A stretch of DNA of 64,000 bases from Microbacterium terrisoli (GTDB taxonomy: Bacteria > Actinomycetota > Actinomycetes > Actinomycetales > Microbacteriaceae), in assembly GCF_030866805.1 (NCBI RefSeq), contig NZ_CP133019.1, positions 2,294,001-2,358,000 on the forward strand. The letters are read 5' to 3'. Of this stretch, positions 1 through 8,979 are shown piece by piece. The notes under the pieces are model-generated. The model had not been told where the DNA came from and searched no databases. It saw only the letters and a program-made list of their open reading frames with translations. Each line of letters starts with the position of its first letter. The first letter of the stretch is position 1. The position numbers and the translations under genes were made by a program.

Positions 1-23
1 CTACCAAGCTGCGCCACATCCCG
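1..23 (-). tRNA. tRNA-Pro, 5' part only (cut by window edge)
   Basis: Read on the minus strand, the first 23 bases begin CGGGATGTGGCGCAGC and continue TTGGTAG. This is the acceptor stem start, the T8/G9 position and the D-arm start of a bacterial tRNA; the CGGG 5' end with GCGCAGCTTGGTAG is typical of tRNA-Pro. The anticodon lies outside the window, so the isotype is an inference from the 5' half. Confidence 0.8.
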
Positions 24-50
24 TTGCTCGCCGAAGCGGACAACTCCACC

Positions 51-56
51 ATCCTA
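51..56 (-). promoter_or_regulatory. Possible -10 element for tRNA-Pro
   Basis: TAGGAT on the minus strand lies 27 nt before the tRNA 5' end, which would give a short 5' leader for RNase P to remove. No clear -35 is visible. The rest of 57-214 shows no other gene or convincing signal. Confidence 0.35.
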
Positions 57-214
57 ACCCGTCCGGGCAGGCCGCGCGAAACCGGCGATGGATCGGCGGC
101 GAGCCGCGGCATCCACCCGACAACGATGCGCAAACGTTACCCGGGTTCGACGCGTGCGACCGTAGGCTGACCACGTCGGCGACAATGGCGTCGTCGACCC
201 TGAGCTCCCGACTC

Positions 215-250
215 TTGTCGATGTCCGACGTCCCTACTACCGTCTCGTGC
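215..250 (+). promoter_or_regulatory. Leaderless promoter of the GNAT gene
   Basis: TTGTCG (215-220), a 17-nt spacer and TACCGT (238-243) are followed 7 nt later by ATG at 251. This predicts a transcript starting at or next to the AUG. It is the main reason for choosing the start at 251 rather than the in-frame ATG at 185. Confidence 0.6.
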
Positions 251-841
251 ATGTCTACGATCACGATCCAACCGGCCACGGCCGATCGCTTCGACGACGT
301 GCAGCACGCGCTCAGCGGCGGCGGTGACGGCGCCGCCTGCCAGTGCCAATGGTGGATGCTGCGCAACAAGGACTGGCAGAACACCTCCCGCACCGACCGC
401 GAAGAGATGCTGCGCCACGAGATCGGCGCTCCCGTCTCCCCCGCCCTCATCGCGTACGTCGACGGCGAAGCCGCCGGGTGGGTCCGCGTCGGGCCGCGCA
501 CCGCGCAGACCAGGCTCGCCTACACGCGCGCGTTCGCGGCATCGCCGCTCGCCTGGGACGATCCGGACGTGTGGGCGGTGACGTGTTTCGTCATCCGGCG
601 CGAATTCCGTGGGCAAGGGCTCAACCACCGTCTGCTCGAGGCGGCCGTCGCGCATGCCCGGGCGAACGGCGCGCGGGCGATCGAGGCGTATCCGGTCGAT
701 GTGCCTGTCTCGAAGCGGCACACGAACGATCTGTACATCGGCATCCTGTCGGTGTTCCTGGCCGCGGGATTCGCAGAGGTCGCCAGACCCAAACCCGACC
801 TCGCGATCGTGCAGCTGCTGCTCGACGAGCAAACGGGCTGA
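251..841 (+). CDS. GNAT family N-acetyltransferase
   Basis: A 196-residue protein of the GNAT fold, which moves the acetyl group from acetyl-CoA to an amine; the substrate cannot be told from sequence. The acetyl-CoA loop is visible as RREFRGQGLNHRLLEAA in the C-terminal half (R-x-x-G-x-G/A pattern), preceded by the beta-strand VWAVTCFVI. The N-terminal part has a QCQWWML segment seen in a group of actinobacterial GNAT proteins. The start at 251 is supported by a leaderless promoter; no Shine-Dalgarno sequence precedes it. It is a single gene, upstream of and co-directional with the S4 gene at 970. Confidence 0.8.
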   Translation: MSTITIQPATADRFDDVQHALSGGGDGAACQCQWWMLRNKDWQNTSRTDREEMLRHEIGAPVSPALIAYVDGEAAGWVRVGPRTAQTRLAYTRAFAASPLAWDDPDVWAVTCFVIRREFRGQGLNHRLLEAAVAHARANGARAIEAYPVDVPVSKRHTNDLYIGILSVFLAAGFAEVARPKPDLAIVQLLLDEQTG

Positions 842-969
842 GTGGTCCGGGCGCGCGCCTACGATGGAGCACGTGCCGCCGATGTCGTCAATCGCCCGTG
901 GGGCGGGCTCCGTGCCCTCCCTCGTCGTGCCTGCGGTGGGCGGCGGCGCGGTGCCTGTGGAGCTCGCGC

Positions 970-1326
970 ATGGCTGACACGGTTCGGGTGGATGCCTGGC
1001 TCTGGGCGGTGCGGATCTACAAGACGCGATCGGCCGCGACGACTGCTTGCCGAGCAGGACACGTGCGGGTCAACGGCGAACGGGTCAAGGCCGCTCAGGC
1101 CGTGCGGCCCGGAGATGAGCTGCGCGTGCGGATCGCCGGGTTCGACCGCATCCTCGTGGTGCGCCAGACGATCGCCAAGCGCGTGGGCGCGGCCGTGGCG
1201 GCGACCGCCCTCGAAGACCGCACCCCGGCGCGCGACCCGGCACCGGTGATCGCACAGCGCGACCGCGGGGCGGGTCGGCCCACCAAGCGTGAGCGCCGCG
1301 ACATCGACCGGCTGCGCGGGCGCTGA
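970..1326 (+). CDS. S4-domain RNA-binding protein (Hsp15-like)
   Basis: A 118-residue protein whose first 65 residues are an S4 RNA-binding domain (RVDAWLWAVRIYKTRS, then GHVRVNGERVK and RPGDELRV). The basic C-terminus ends in PTKRERRDIDRLRGR. Length and architecture match Hsp15/YrfH-type proteins, which in E. coli bind stalled 50S subunits that carry peptidyl-tRNA. GGAG lies 7 nt before the ATG. It is 128 nt downstream of the GNAT gene and may be cotranscribed or have its own promoter. It converges on the NUDIX-NYN gene at 1413. Confidence 0.82.
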   Translation: MADTVRVDAWLWAVRIYKTRSAATTACRAGHVRVNGERVKAAQAVRPGDELRVRIAGFDRILVVRQTIAKRVGAAVAATALEDRTPARDPAPVIAQRDRGAGRPTKRERRDIDRLRGR

Positions 1327-1353
1327 CCGTTGCGCGGGCACCATCACGCCCGC

Positions 1354-1391
1354 TCTCACCAAGAATCCCTGGTCTCACCAAGAATCCCTGG
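1354..1391. repeat. Two tandem copies of a 19-bp unit
   Basis: TCTCACCAAGAATCCCTGG occurs twice head to tail (1354-1372 and 1373-1391) with no mismatch. Each unit contains the imperfect palindrome CCAAGAATCCCTGG. It sits between the convergent genes ending at 1326 and 1413 and is the only notable structure there. Confidence 0.85.
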
Positions 1392-1412
1392 TTCGACGCC
1401 GGCGCCCTGCGG

Positions 1413-2324
1413 CTACGGCGCGGCCGGCAGCAGGTCGAGCAGCCAGCGCGTGCCGTGCACCTCGGCGCCGAGCGCGCGTGACCGATCGGTCAGCTCGCGG
1501 TCGCTGGTCACGACGCTGACCTGGCGCCCCGACTCCACGAGGCGCCGCGCCTCGTCGACGATGGCGTCGTCGCCGGATGCGGCTGCCCGCACGATCCGCA
1601 CGCCGTCGGCTGCGGCATCCACCGCCTTCGCCTGGCCCTCGACGACCACCGAGAATTCCGGGAACCAGGTCTGCTCTGCAAGATCGAGGGCTGAGGCGTC
1701 CACACCGGCCACGGCCAGGCTCGACACGCGCTCGATGAGGCGTGCGGCGGCTCCGGCACGGTCGCGCCACCACCCGTCGGGCACCGAGCCGATGACGTTG
1801 GCCGCATCCACGACGACCGCCGGACGCACCTCGAGCAGCGCGCGCAGCCGCGGCCACGCGTCGGCGAAGCCGGGGTGCAGCGGTCGGCCCGTGATCTCAT
1901 CGAGCGCAACCCACTCCAGCGCCCGGCTCTCGGGGTCGCTGATCACCGGCTCGAACGGCTCCACGACGTCGCCCACGAGCGTCGTGTAGGTCCACACGTC
2001 GAGGTCCAGCACGCTCTCCAGCCGCGCTCGCACGGCGTCATCGGGCACGCCCGCCTCTTCTTGCGCTTCGCGCAGTGCGCCGTCGCAGGCTGATTCACCC
2101 TGATGCCGCGCGCCGCCGGGCAGCCCCCACGTGTTGCCGTGGTGACTCCACGACACGCGATGCTGCAGCAGCACTCCGCGCGAGCGGTCATAGGCGAGCA
2201 GCCCGGCCGCGCCATAGCGCCCCCAGTACCGCTCGCCTTCGTCGGTGATGACCCAGGCGTCGCCGGGGTCGCGCGGACCCTCTGGACGCCGATGCGCACC
2301 GAACTCGGGATACTCGATCCTCAC
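1413..2324 (-). CDS. NUDIX hydrolase fused to a C-terminal NYN (PIN-like) domain
   Basis: A 303-residue two-domain protein. Residues about 15-165 are a NUDIX hydrolase with the box GGARHQGESACDGALREAQEE then AG, which fits GX5EX7REUXEEXGU; such domains split nucleoside diphosphates linked to another group. Residues about 168-303 look like a NYN/PIN-like nuclease: AVVVDAANVIG at the start, GDDAIVDEARRL in the middle and VSVVTSDRELTDR near the end, supplying the expected conserved aspartates. It starts at GTG. The fusion suggests combined nucleotide clean-up and RNA cutting, but this is inference. It is the last gene of the minus-strand run, 64 nt after der. Confidence 0.75.
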   Translation of the reverse strand: MRIEYPEFGAHRRPEGPRDPGDAWVITDEGERYWGRYGAAGLLAYDRSRGVLLQHRVSWSHHGNTWGLPGGARHQGESACDGALREAQEEAGVPDDAVRARLESVLDLDVWTYTTLVGDVVEPFEPVISDPESRALEWVALDEITGRPLHPGFADAWPRLRALLEVRPAVVVDAANVIGSVPDGWWRDRAGAAARLIERVSSLAVAGVDASALDLAEQTWFPEFSVVVEGQAKAVDAAADGVRIVRAAASGDDAIVDEARRLVESGRQVSVVTSDRELTDRSRALGAEVHGTRWLLDLLPAAP

Positions 2325-2388
2325 CGTTCCAGACTGTCACACGGCAAGGATGCCGCGGCGCGCACGCGTCACGTGGCGACGCACGTGT

Positions 2389-3912
2389 TCAACGCTGGCG
2401 CTTCTCGCGCACGCGCATGTTGACCACGATCGGCGACCCCTCGAAACCGTAGAGCTCGCGCAGCCGGCGCTGGATGAACCGCCGGTAACCGGGGTCGAGG
2501 AACCCTGTCGTGAACAGCACGAACGTCGGCGGTCGGGTGCCGGCCTGCGTGCCGAACAGGATGCGCGGCTGCTTTCCGCCGCGCAGCGGGTGCGGGTGCT
2601 CGGCGACGAGCTCGGCCAGGAATGCATTGAACTTGCCGGTCGGGATGCGGGTGTCCCACGAGTCCAGCGCCGTCTGCAGCGCCGGCACGAGCTTGTCGAG
2701 GTGACGGCCGGTGCGCGCCGAGATGTTCACCCGCGGCGCCCACGCGACGTGGGCGAGGTCCTGTTCGATCTCACGCTCCAGGTACCGGCGCCGCTCGCTG
2801 TCCTCGAATTCGGCCGTGGAGAGCACGTCCCACTTGTTGTACGCGAGCACCAGTGCGCGGCCGGACTCGAGCACCATGTCGATGATGCGCACGTCCTGCT
2901 CGCTGATCGGCTGCGAGACATCCAGCACGACGACGGCGACTTCGGCCTTCTCCAGCGCGGCGGAGGTGCGCAGCGACGCATAGAAGTCGGCGCCTTGCTG
3001 CAGGTGCACGCGGCGGCGGATGCCGGCGGTGTCGACGAAGCGCCAGATCTTGCCGCCGAGCTCGACGATCTCGTCAACCGGGTCGCGAGTGGTGCCTGCC
3101 AGCTCGTTGACGACCACCCGCTCTTCACCGGCGGCCTTGTTCAGCAGCGACGACTTGCCCACGTTCGGCCGCCCCAGGATCGCGACGCGGCGCGGGCCGC
3201 CGATCTCCTGCTTGGCGACGGCGGACTCGTCGGGCAGGCTCTTCACGACCGCGTCGAGCAGGTCGGCCACCCCGCGCCCGTGGATCGCCGAGACCGGGTG
3301 CGGCTCCCCCAGCCCCAGGTTCCACAGGGCCGCCGCCTCGGGCTCCTGCCGCGCGTCATCGACCTTGTTGGCCACCAAGAAGGTCGGCCGGCCGGACTTG
3401 CGCAGCAGTCGCACGACGTGCTCGTCGGTCGAGGTGGCCCCGACCATGGCGTCCACGACGAACAGCACGACATCCGACAGGTCGATCGCGACCTCGGCCT
3501 GTGCGGCCACCGACCGGTCGATGCCCTTCGCATCCGGCTCCCACCCGCCGGTGTCGACGAGGGTGAACTGACGGTCCAGCCACTCGGCCTTGTACATCAC
3601 GCGGTCGCGGGTGACACCCGGGGTGTCTTCGACGACGGCTTCGCGCCGCCCGAGGATGCGGTTGACCAGCGCCGATTTTCCGACGTTCGGCCGACCGACG
3701 ATGGCGACCACCGGCAGCGCCGGCAGATATTCGATGCCGTCCTCGCCGAGGGTGATGCCGGCCAGCAGCGCGGCGTCTTCATCTTCGAGTTCGTAGTCGC
3801 TCAGCGATGCCTGCAGCGCGTGGGCGCGCTGCTCGGCGAGCTGCTCGTCCACGGCGGCGAGCCGTTCGGCGAGGTGGTCGGGGCCGCCCTCGTATTCGTC
3901 GTCAACGCCCAT
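2389..3912 (-). CDS. der: Ribosome biogenesis GTPase Der (EngA)
   Basis: A 507-residue double-GTPase that acts in 50S subunit assembly. Two P-loops of identical sequence GRPNVGKS are at residues 73-80 and 247-254, each followed by a G2/G3 set (TPGVTRD and DTGG; AGTTRDP and DTAG) and NKxD (ANKVDD, YNKWDV). A KH-like domain closes the protein. The first 66 residues form an acidic extension before the first GTPase domain (compare about 440-490 residues in many species). The start ATG lies 11 nt inside cmk's 3' end, so the two genes are translationally coupled, as in other actinobacteria. Confidence 0.96.
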   Translation of the reverse strand: MGVDDEYEGGPDHLAERLAAVDEQLAEQRAHALQASLSDYELEDEDAALLAGITLGEDGIEYLPALPVVAIVGRPNVGKSALVNRILGRREAVVEDTPGVTRDRVMYKAEWLDRQFTLVDTGGWEPDAKGIDRSVAAQAEVAIDLSDVVLFVVDAMVGATSTDEHVVRLLRKSGRPTFLVANKVDDARQEPEAAALWNLGLGEPHPVSAIHGRGVADLLDAVVKSLPDESAVAKQEIGGPRRVAILGRPNVGKSSLLNKAAGEERVVVNELAGTTRDPVDEIVELGGKIWRFVDTAGIRRRVHLQQGADFYASLRTSAALEKAEVAVVVLDVSQPISEQDVRIIDMVLESGRALVLAYNKWDVLSTAEFEDSERRRYLEREIEQDLAHVAWAPRVNISARTGRHLDKLVPALQTALDSWDTRIPTGKFNAFLAELVAEHPHPLRGGKQPRILFGTQAGTRPPTFVLFTTGFLDPGYRRFIQRRLRELYGFEGSPIVVNMRVREKRQR

Positions 3913-4585
3913 GGGGACTCTCCTGCTTCTGGTGGATGACGCCCAGCACCGCGGCAACGGTCTGGGCGAAGTCGAGGTCGGTGGAATCGACGACCTCGAC
4001 GCCGTCTGCGGCGTTGAGGAAGTCGACCACCGTCGAATCTGAGGCGTCGCGCCTGTGCAGCGCCGCGGCGACGGCTGCGGCATCCTGGCCCGAAAGCTCC
4101 GCCGAACGGCGCGCGGCGCGCACCTCGGGAGCTGCCGTGAGCAAGATGCGCACCGGCGCGTCGGGGGCGACCACTGTCGTGATGTCGCGCCCCTCGATGA
4201 CCACGCCCGGTCGGTCGGAGCCGGCCGCGAGCTGTCGGAACAGCGCGTTGACCTGCGTGCGCACCTCGGGCACGCGCGCGACCCCGCTGACCGCCGACGA
4301 GACCCGCGGGTCGCGGATCGCCTCGGTGACGTCGGCCTCTCCCACCCGCACCCAGTACTGGTCGGGGTCCAGCGAGATGGCGTACGGGAATCGGGATGCC
4401 GCGGCACGCACCGCATCGGCGTCGGCGGTGTCAGCGCCCTGCTCGAGGACGTGCCAGGCCAGAGCCCGGTAGGCGGCTCCGGTGTCGAGATAGCCGTAGC
4501 CCAGCTCACGGGCGGCCTGCTTCGACACGCTCGACTTGCCGGAGCCGGCCGGACCGTCGATGGCGACGATGACGACGTCAGTCAA
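3902..4585 (-). CDS. cmk: Cytidylate kinase
   Basis: Phosphorylates CMP and dCMP with ATP. The P-loop [11 protein letters not shown] opens the protein and is followed by [12 protein letters not shown], the CMP-binding GRDITTVV segment and the LID region RRSAEL. The chosen start is TTG, giving [13 protein letters not shown], and overlaps the tyrA stop by 8 nt; an upstream TTG at 4600 (five residues longer) is possible, and no ATG is available. The 3' end overlaps der by 11 nt. cmk-der pairing is widely conserved in actinobacteria. Confidence 0.94.
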   Translation of the reverse strand: MTDVVIVAIDGPAGSGKSSVSKQAARELGYGYLDTGAAYRALAWHVLEQGADTADADAVRAAASRFPYAISLDPDQYWVRVGEADVTEAIRDPRVSSAVSGVARVPEVRTQVNALFRQLAAGSDRPGVVIEGRDITTVVAPDAPVRILLTAAPEVRAARRSAELSGQDAAAVAAALHRRDASDSTVVDFLNAADGVEVVDSTDLDFAQTVAAVLGVIHQKQESPHGR

Positions 4586-5699
4586 GGGTGCTGCTCGCAA
4601 TCTTCCAGCCGCGCTCGGTCAGCCCGTCCACCGCGCGCCGCACGGCGGCAGGGGTCACGCTGATCTCGGCCAGGCCGAACTGGGCGCCGGGAGAATGCTC
4701 CAAGCGCAGGTCTTCCACGTTCACGTCGAGGTCGCCCAGTTCGCCGAACAGGCGTCCGAGCTGCCCGGGGGTGTCGTCGACCATGACGACCACCTGGTCG
4801 AAGCGGCGGTTCTGGCCGTGCTTTCCGGGCAGACGGTCGACGCCTTCGTTGCCGCGGCGGATCATGTCGGCCACCGCCCGGCGCGAGCCGGGGGCTTCAT
4901 GGCGGCGCAGCGCGTCGGCGACACCGGCCAGATCATCGGCGAGTGCATCGAGCACGTCGACCACGGGCGCCGCGTTCGAGGAGAGGATCTGCACCCACAG
5001 TTCGGGGGCGGATGCTGCGATGCGCGTCGTGTCGCGCACCCCCTGACCTGCCAGCTGCAGCGACCCTTCCGGCGCGTCCACGAACCGGCCCGCCAGAAGG
5101 CTGGCCACCAGCTGCGGCACATGAGAGGTCAGGGCCACCGAACGATCGTGCTCGGCAGGGTCCATCTCCATCGGCATCGCGCCCAAGTCCAGCGCAAGGC
5201 CCTCGACCACAGTCAGGTCGGCGGGGCTCGTCTCATCGTCACGGCACACCACCCAGGGGCGGCCGATGAAGAGGTCGGCGCGGGCTGAGATCGCCCCTCC
5301 GCGCTCACGGCCGGCCAGCGGGTGCGAGCCGATGTAGTGGGTGAGGTCGACGCCGCGCTCACGCAGTGCGCGCAGCGGCTCGAGCTTGACGCTGGCGACG
5401 TCGGTGACGACCGCATCGGGAAAGGCGGCCAGTTCGCGCTGGATCACATCGGCGGTGACATCCGGGGGCACAGCCACCACGACAAGCCGCGGGCGGTCGT
5501 CGGCTCGTGCGGCGCGACCGGCGCCGTAGTCGACGGCCAGACGCAGCGCGGCAGGCGAGGTGTCGTCCAGGGCGACATCCACTCCGCGTGCCGTCAGCGC
5601 GTGGCCGATGCTGGCCCCGAGCAGTCCCGACCCCACGATCCGCACCGTGCCCGAGGTGCGCGCAGATCCCCGCGCAGGCACGGCCGTCTTTTCGCTCAC
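4578..5699 (-). CDS. tyrA: Prephenate dehydrogenase
   Basis: A 373-residue enzyme of tyrosine synthesis that oxidatively decarboxylates prephenate to 4-hydroxyphenylpyruvate. The Rossmann motif [11 protein letters not shown] is at about residues 22-32; the substrate loop [13 protein letters not shown] and the helical C-terminal region with TSHVPQL follow. The last 70 residues ([21 protein letters not shown]) form an ACT domain, likely the site of feedback control by an aromatic amino acid. It overlaps rluB by 4 nt (ATGA) and cmk by 8 nt, so all three belong to one operon. Confidence 0.93.
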   Translation of the reverse strand: MSEKTAVPARGSARTSGTVRIVGSGLLGASIGHALTARGVDVALDDTSPAALRLAVDYGAGRAARADDRPRLVVVAVPPDVTADVIQRELAAFPDAVVTDVASVKLEPLRALRERGVDLTHYIGSHPLAGRERGGAISARADLFIGRPWVVCRDDETSPADLTVVEGLALDLGAMPMEMDPAEHDRSVALTSHVPQLVASLLAGRFVDAPEGSLQLAGQGVRDTTRIAASAPELWVQILSSNAAPVVDVLDALADDLAGVADALRRHEAPGSRRAVADMIRRGNEGVDRLPGKHGQNRRFDQVVVMVDDTPGQLGRLFGELGDLDVNVEDLRLEHSPGAQFGLAEISVTPAAVRRAVDGLTERGWKIASSTLD

Positions 5700-6475
5700 G
5701 AGGTCTCCGGATCATCCTTCGGCGGAGTGGGTTCCGCAGGCTCACGGCGCGACAGGGTGAGCAGCGCGCCGCGTTCCACTTTAGTCAACTCACGTACCGC
5801 CCCCACCGGGAGAGTTCCCAGGTGCAGCGGTCCGAACCGACGGCGCACGAGGTCGATCACCGGGTGGCCGACCGCGGCCATCATGCGCCGCACGATGCGG
5901 TTGCGCCCCGAATGCAGCGTGAGTTCGACCAGGCTCGTGTCGCCCGACCGGTCCAGCAGCCGCGCCTTGTCGGCGTGGATGGGCCCGTCCTCCAGGTCGA
6001 AGCCGCGCGTGAGACGCCCGATCGTCTGCGGTGTGACGGTTCCGCTCACCTTCGCGATATACACCTTCGTGACCCCGAACGAGGGGTGTGCCAGCATGTG
6101 AGCGAGTTCGCCGTCGTTGGTGAGCACCAGCAGGCCGCTGGTCTCGACATCCAATCGCCCCACGTTGTAGAGCCGCTCCTCCCACTCCCGCGTGTACTGA
6201 CGCAGGTCGGTCCGGCCGCGGTCATCGTGCATCGAGCTGACCACGCCGGTCGGCTTGTTCAGCATCACGTAGCGCTTGGTCTGGTCCAGCTGCACCGCGA
6301 CGCCGTCCACGTCGATGAGGTCGGTCTCGGGGTCGATCCGAGAGCCGAGCTCATCGACCACCGTGCCGTTCACGCGCACACGGCCGGCGGCGATCAGCTC
6401 TTCGGCGACGCGGCGCGAGGCCACCCCCGCATGTGCCAGGGCCTTCTGCAGGCGCACGCCCTCGGCATCCGTCAT
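5696..6475 (-). CDS. rluB: 23S rRNA pseudouridine synthase, RluB family
   Basis: A 259-residue RsuA/RluB-type pseudouridine synthase. An N-terminal S4 domain (RLQKALAHAGVASRRVAEEL, then GRVRVNG) precedes the catalytic domain, where Asp109 in VGRLDVETSGLLVLTND is the expected nucleophile. The KPTGVVSS segment and HSGRNRIVRRMM also fit the family. The C-terminal tail is short, polar and proline-rich. It overlaps scpB (ATGA) and tyrA, as in the scpA-scpB-rluB cluster common in actinobacteria. The exact uridine target is assumed from family and context. Confidence 0.88.
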   Translation of the reverse strand: MTDAEGVRLQKALAHAGVASRRVAEELIAAGRVRVNGTVVDELGSRIDPETDLIDVDGVAVQLDQTKRYVMLNKPTGVVSSMHDDRGRTDLRQYTREWEERLYNVGRLDVETSGLLVLTNDGELAHMLAHPSFGVTKVYIAKVSGTVTPQTIGRLTRGFDLEDGPIHADKARLLDRSGDTSLVELTLHSGRNRIVRRMMAAVGHPVIDLVRRRFGPLHLGTLPVGAVRELTKVERGALLTLSRREPAEPTPPKDDPETS

Positions 6476-7149
6476 CGTCGAAATCCTCTCTGCGGGTATG
6501 TCTGTGCGCGTGCATCGTCCAGCCCATCCGAGCCGACCGTGTCGACGTCGTCGAGCAGCGGCGAGATGTGCGGCAGCTCGTCGATCGAGTTGATCCCGAG
6601 GTTCACCAGCAGCGCATCGGTGGTGCCATACAGGATCGCACCGGTCTCGGGGTCGGTTCCGACCTCGGTGACCAGGCCCCGCGCGAGCAGTGTGCGCACG
6701 ACCGAGTCGACGTTGACCGCACGGATCGAAGCCACCTGCCCGCGTGACACGGGCTGCTTGTAGGCGATGACCGCCAGCGTCTCCAGCGCCGCCTGTGACA
6801 GACGTGCAGGCGCCTGGGTGCCCACGAACTCGGCGACCAGCCCGTCGTGCTCTTCGCGCACGTACAGCCGCCAGCCGCCGCCGACTTCGCGCAGCTCGAA
6901 GCCGCGGCGGGGTCCGGCGCCCTCGCCGTCGTAGTCGGCCACGAGCGTCTCGATCGCCTGGCGAACGGCCGGGACCGGCGCCCCCACGGCGGTGGCCAGC
7001 GACACGAGGCTGTGCGGCTCTTCGACGATCAGGAGGATCGCCTCGAGCTTCTGCGTGAGGGTCGGCGGGTCGGCCGGCGAGTCGGCCGGCGGGTCGGCCG
7101 GCGAGTCGCCGAGCGAACCTGCGGTGACAGGCGACGCGTCATCGGTCAT
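6472..7149 (-). CDS. scpB: Segregation and condensation protein B
   Basis: A 225-residue winged-helix subunit of the SMC-ScpAB condensin, which organises and separates chromosomes. The core starts with LTQKLEAILLIVEEPHSL and shows the family segments ALETLAVIAYKQPVSRGQV and YGTTDALL. The first 30 residues hold a low-complexity stretch made of SPADPPAD repeats, absent from most homologues. It overlaps the scpA end by 11 nt and the rluB start by 4 nt. Confidence 0.94.
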   Translation of the reverse strand: MTDDASPVTAGSLGDSPADPPADSPADPPTLTQKLEAILLIVEEPHSLVSLATAVGAPVPAVRQAIETLVADYDGEGAGPRRGFELREVGGGWRLYVREEHDGLVAEFVGTQAPARLSQAALETLAVIAYKQPVSRGQVASIRAVNVDSVVRTLLARGLVTEVGTDPETGAILYGTTDALLVNLGINSIDELPHISPLLDDVDTVGSDGLDDARAQTYPQRGFRR

Positions 7150-7987
7150 AGTCGGCTCCCAACGTGGCCAGGTTCTCTTCGCTCCAGCGCTCGGCGGTCC
7201 AGCGCAGCGTCAGCTCGCCGAGCGGCTCGAGCTGCTCGAACGAGAGCGCGGCGCGGCGGTACAGCTCCAGCACCGACAGGAACCGTGCGACCACGACCCC
7301 GGTCTGGGTCACGCCGGCGACCAGCTCCCGGAACGACAGCGTACCCGCCCCGCGCAGCAGGGTCACCACGACGGCAGCCTGTTCGCGGATGCTCACCAGC
7401 GGGGCGTGCAGGTGGTCCAGCCCCACGGTCGGGATCTCCTTCGGCGCGAAGGCCAGCACCGCGATGGCGGCGAAGTCGTCGGCCGACAGCGTCCACGCCA
7501 GCTCGGGCGCCTTGCGCCGGTACTTCGCATCCAGCCGTACCGACCGCGCGTGCCGCACGTCTTCGCGCTGCAGGCAGCGGGCGAACCAGACCGAGACCTC
7601 TTTGAACGCCCGGTACTGCAGCAGCCGGGCGAACAGCAGGTCGCGCGCCTCGAGCAGCGCGACCGATTCGGCGTCGACGAGCTCGCCCTGCGGCAGCAGA
7701 CCTGCCACCTTCATGTCGAGCAGGGTCGCGGCCACGACGAGGAACTCGGATGCCTCCTCCAGCTCGTCATCGGACTGCAGCTCGCGCAGATACGCGATGA
7801 ACTCCCCCGTCACCTTCGACAGCGACACATCGGTGATGTCGAGCTCGTGTTTGCTCAGCAGCGTCAGCAGCAGGTCGAACGGACCGTCGAAGACGCTCAG
7901 CGACACCCGGAAGCCGGCGTCGTCGGCGGGCGCCGTCTCAGGCGACGGCACGTGCCCTTCCGGCGCCGTCTCAGGCGACAGCGCCAC
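7139..7987 (-). CDS. scpA: Segregation and condensation protein A
   Basis: A 282-residue kleisin subunit that bridges SMC heads. FDGPFDLLLTLLSKHELDI near the N-terminus and the C-terminal winged-helix segment LSFEQLEPLGELTLRW are characteristic. The GTG at 7987 is chosen because GGGAG stands 10 nt upstream; longer readings run far into parA. The start overlaps the parA 3' end by 17 nt, indicating translational coupling. An SPETAP motif occurs twice close to the N-terminus. Confidence 0.93.
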   Translation of the reverse strand: MALSPETAPEGHVPSPETAPADDAGFRVSLSVFDGPFDLLLTLLSKHELDITDVSLSKVTGEFIAYLRELQSDDELEEASEFLVVAATLLDMKVAGLLPQGELVDAESVALLEARDLLFARLLQYRAFKEVSVWFARCLQREDVRHARSVRLDAKYRRKAPELAWTLSADDFAAIAVLAFAPKEIPTVGLDHLHAPLVSIREQAAVVVTLLRGAGTLSFRELVAGVTQTGVVVARFLSVLELYRRAALSFEQLEPLGELTLRWTAERWSEENLATLGADYDR

Positions 7988-8873
7988 GGTCGACCAGCTC
8001 CCGCGCCAATCGCAGGTATGCCTGAGCGGCCGGGTGCTCGGGGGCGAAGTCGGTGATCGGCATGCCCGACACCGAGGCATCCGGGAACTTCACGGTGCGC
8101 CCGATCACGGTCTCCAGCACGTCGTGGCCGAACGCTTCGACGACGCGCTCGAGCACTTCACGCGAGTGCAGAGTGCGCGGGTCGTACATCGTCGCGAGCA
8201 CCCCGTCCAGCGTGATCGACGGGTTCAGCCGGTCGCGCACCTTGTCGATCGTCTCGATCAGCAGCGCAACGCCGCGCAGCGCGAAGAACTCGCACTCCAG
8301 CGGGATGATCACGCCGTGGCTGGCGGTGAGCGCGTTGACCGTCAGCAGGCCGAGCGAGGGCTGGCAGTCGATCAGGATCACGTCGTACCGCGGGCTGACC
8401 GACCGCAATGTGCGGGCGAGGATCTGCTCGCGGGCCACCTCGTTGACCAGGTGCACCTCTGCCGCCGACAGATCGATGTTGGCCGGCAGCAGGTCGAGGT
8501 TCTCCACGCCGGTGGGCACGATGACCTCACCCGCGTCGCGCTTGGGATCCAGCAGCAGGTCGTAGATCGTGGCCATATCGTGGGTGGCGATGCCCAGGCC
8601 CGCCGACAGCGCGCCCTGCGGGTCGAAGTCCACGGCCAGCACCTTGCGTCCGTAGCTGGCCAAAGCCGCAGCCAGGTTGATCGTCGTGGTGGTCTTGCCC
8701 ACGCCGCCCTTCTGGTTGCACAGCGCGATGATCCGCGCAGGTCCGTGCGTCGACAGCGTCGGCGGGGTGGCGAACCCGTGGTAGGGGCGCCCCGTGGGAC
8801 CCAGCGGAGCGTCGTCCGAAGCCGTGCCCGCACCCTTCGAGGCCGCCGTCGTCTTAGCCGTGCTTCCCGCCAC
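7971..8873 (-). CDS. ParA/Soj family chromosome-partitioning ATPase
   Basis: A 300-residue MinD/ParA-type ATPase. A 45-residue disordered N-terminus precedes the deviant Walker A box KGGVGKTTT (Lys55 is the signature lysine, Lys60 the P-loop lysine). Walker A' (AVDFDPQGALS) and IDCQPSLGLLT follow. No parB is beside it; it belongs to the xerD-parA-scpAB block seen in many actinobacteria (Rv1708 is the apparent M. tuberculosis counterpart) and is probably not the oriC-proximal ParA. It starts at GTG with GGAG 4 nt upstream; a TAGAAT box lies at 8907-8912. Confidence 0.9.
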   Translation of the reverse strand: MAGSTAKTTAASKGAGTASDDAPLGPTGRPYHGFATPPTLSTHGPARIIALCNQKGGVGKTTTTINLAAALASYGRKVLAVDFDPQGALSAGLGIATHDMATIYDLLLDPKRDAGEVIVPTGVENLDLLPANIDLSAAEVHLVNEVAREQILARTLRSVSPRYDVILIDCQPSLGLLTVNALTASHGVIIPLECEFFALRGVALLIETIDKVRDRLNPSITLDGVLATMYDPRTLHSREVLERVVEAFGHDVLETVIGRTVKFPDASVSGMPITDFAPEHPAAQAYLRLARELVDRGAVA

Positions 8874-8906
8874 CGGTCTCCTGCTCTCGTCCGTGTCGTC
8901 CGCTCG

Positions 8907-8912
8907 ATTCTA
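8907..8912 (-). promoter_or_regulatory. -10 element for the parA-scpAB operon
   Basis: TAGAAT on the minus strand, 33 nt before the parA GTG, in a 106-nt gap after xerD. The -35 region is weak (TGTGAA with a 16-nt spacer). The gap shows no terminator. Confidence 0.5.
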
Positions 8913-8979
8913 ACGATGCCGACGCGTGTTCACAGGGTCTGCGAGTGGGATGTCGCATACTGACCCGTGTTTCGCACCG

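Noticed and set aside
343..1326. Single 327-residue protein joining the GNAT and S4 regions
   Set aside because: The upstream part is an out-of-frame reading of the acetyltransferase; the S4 protein has its own ATG and SD at 970.
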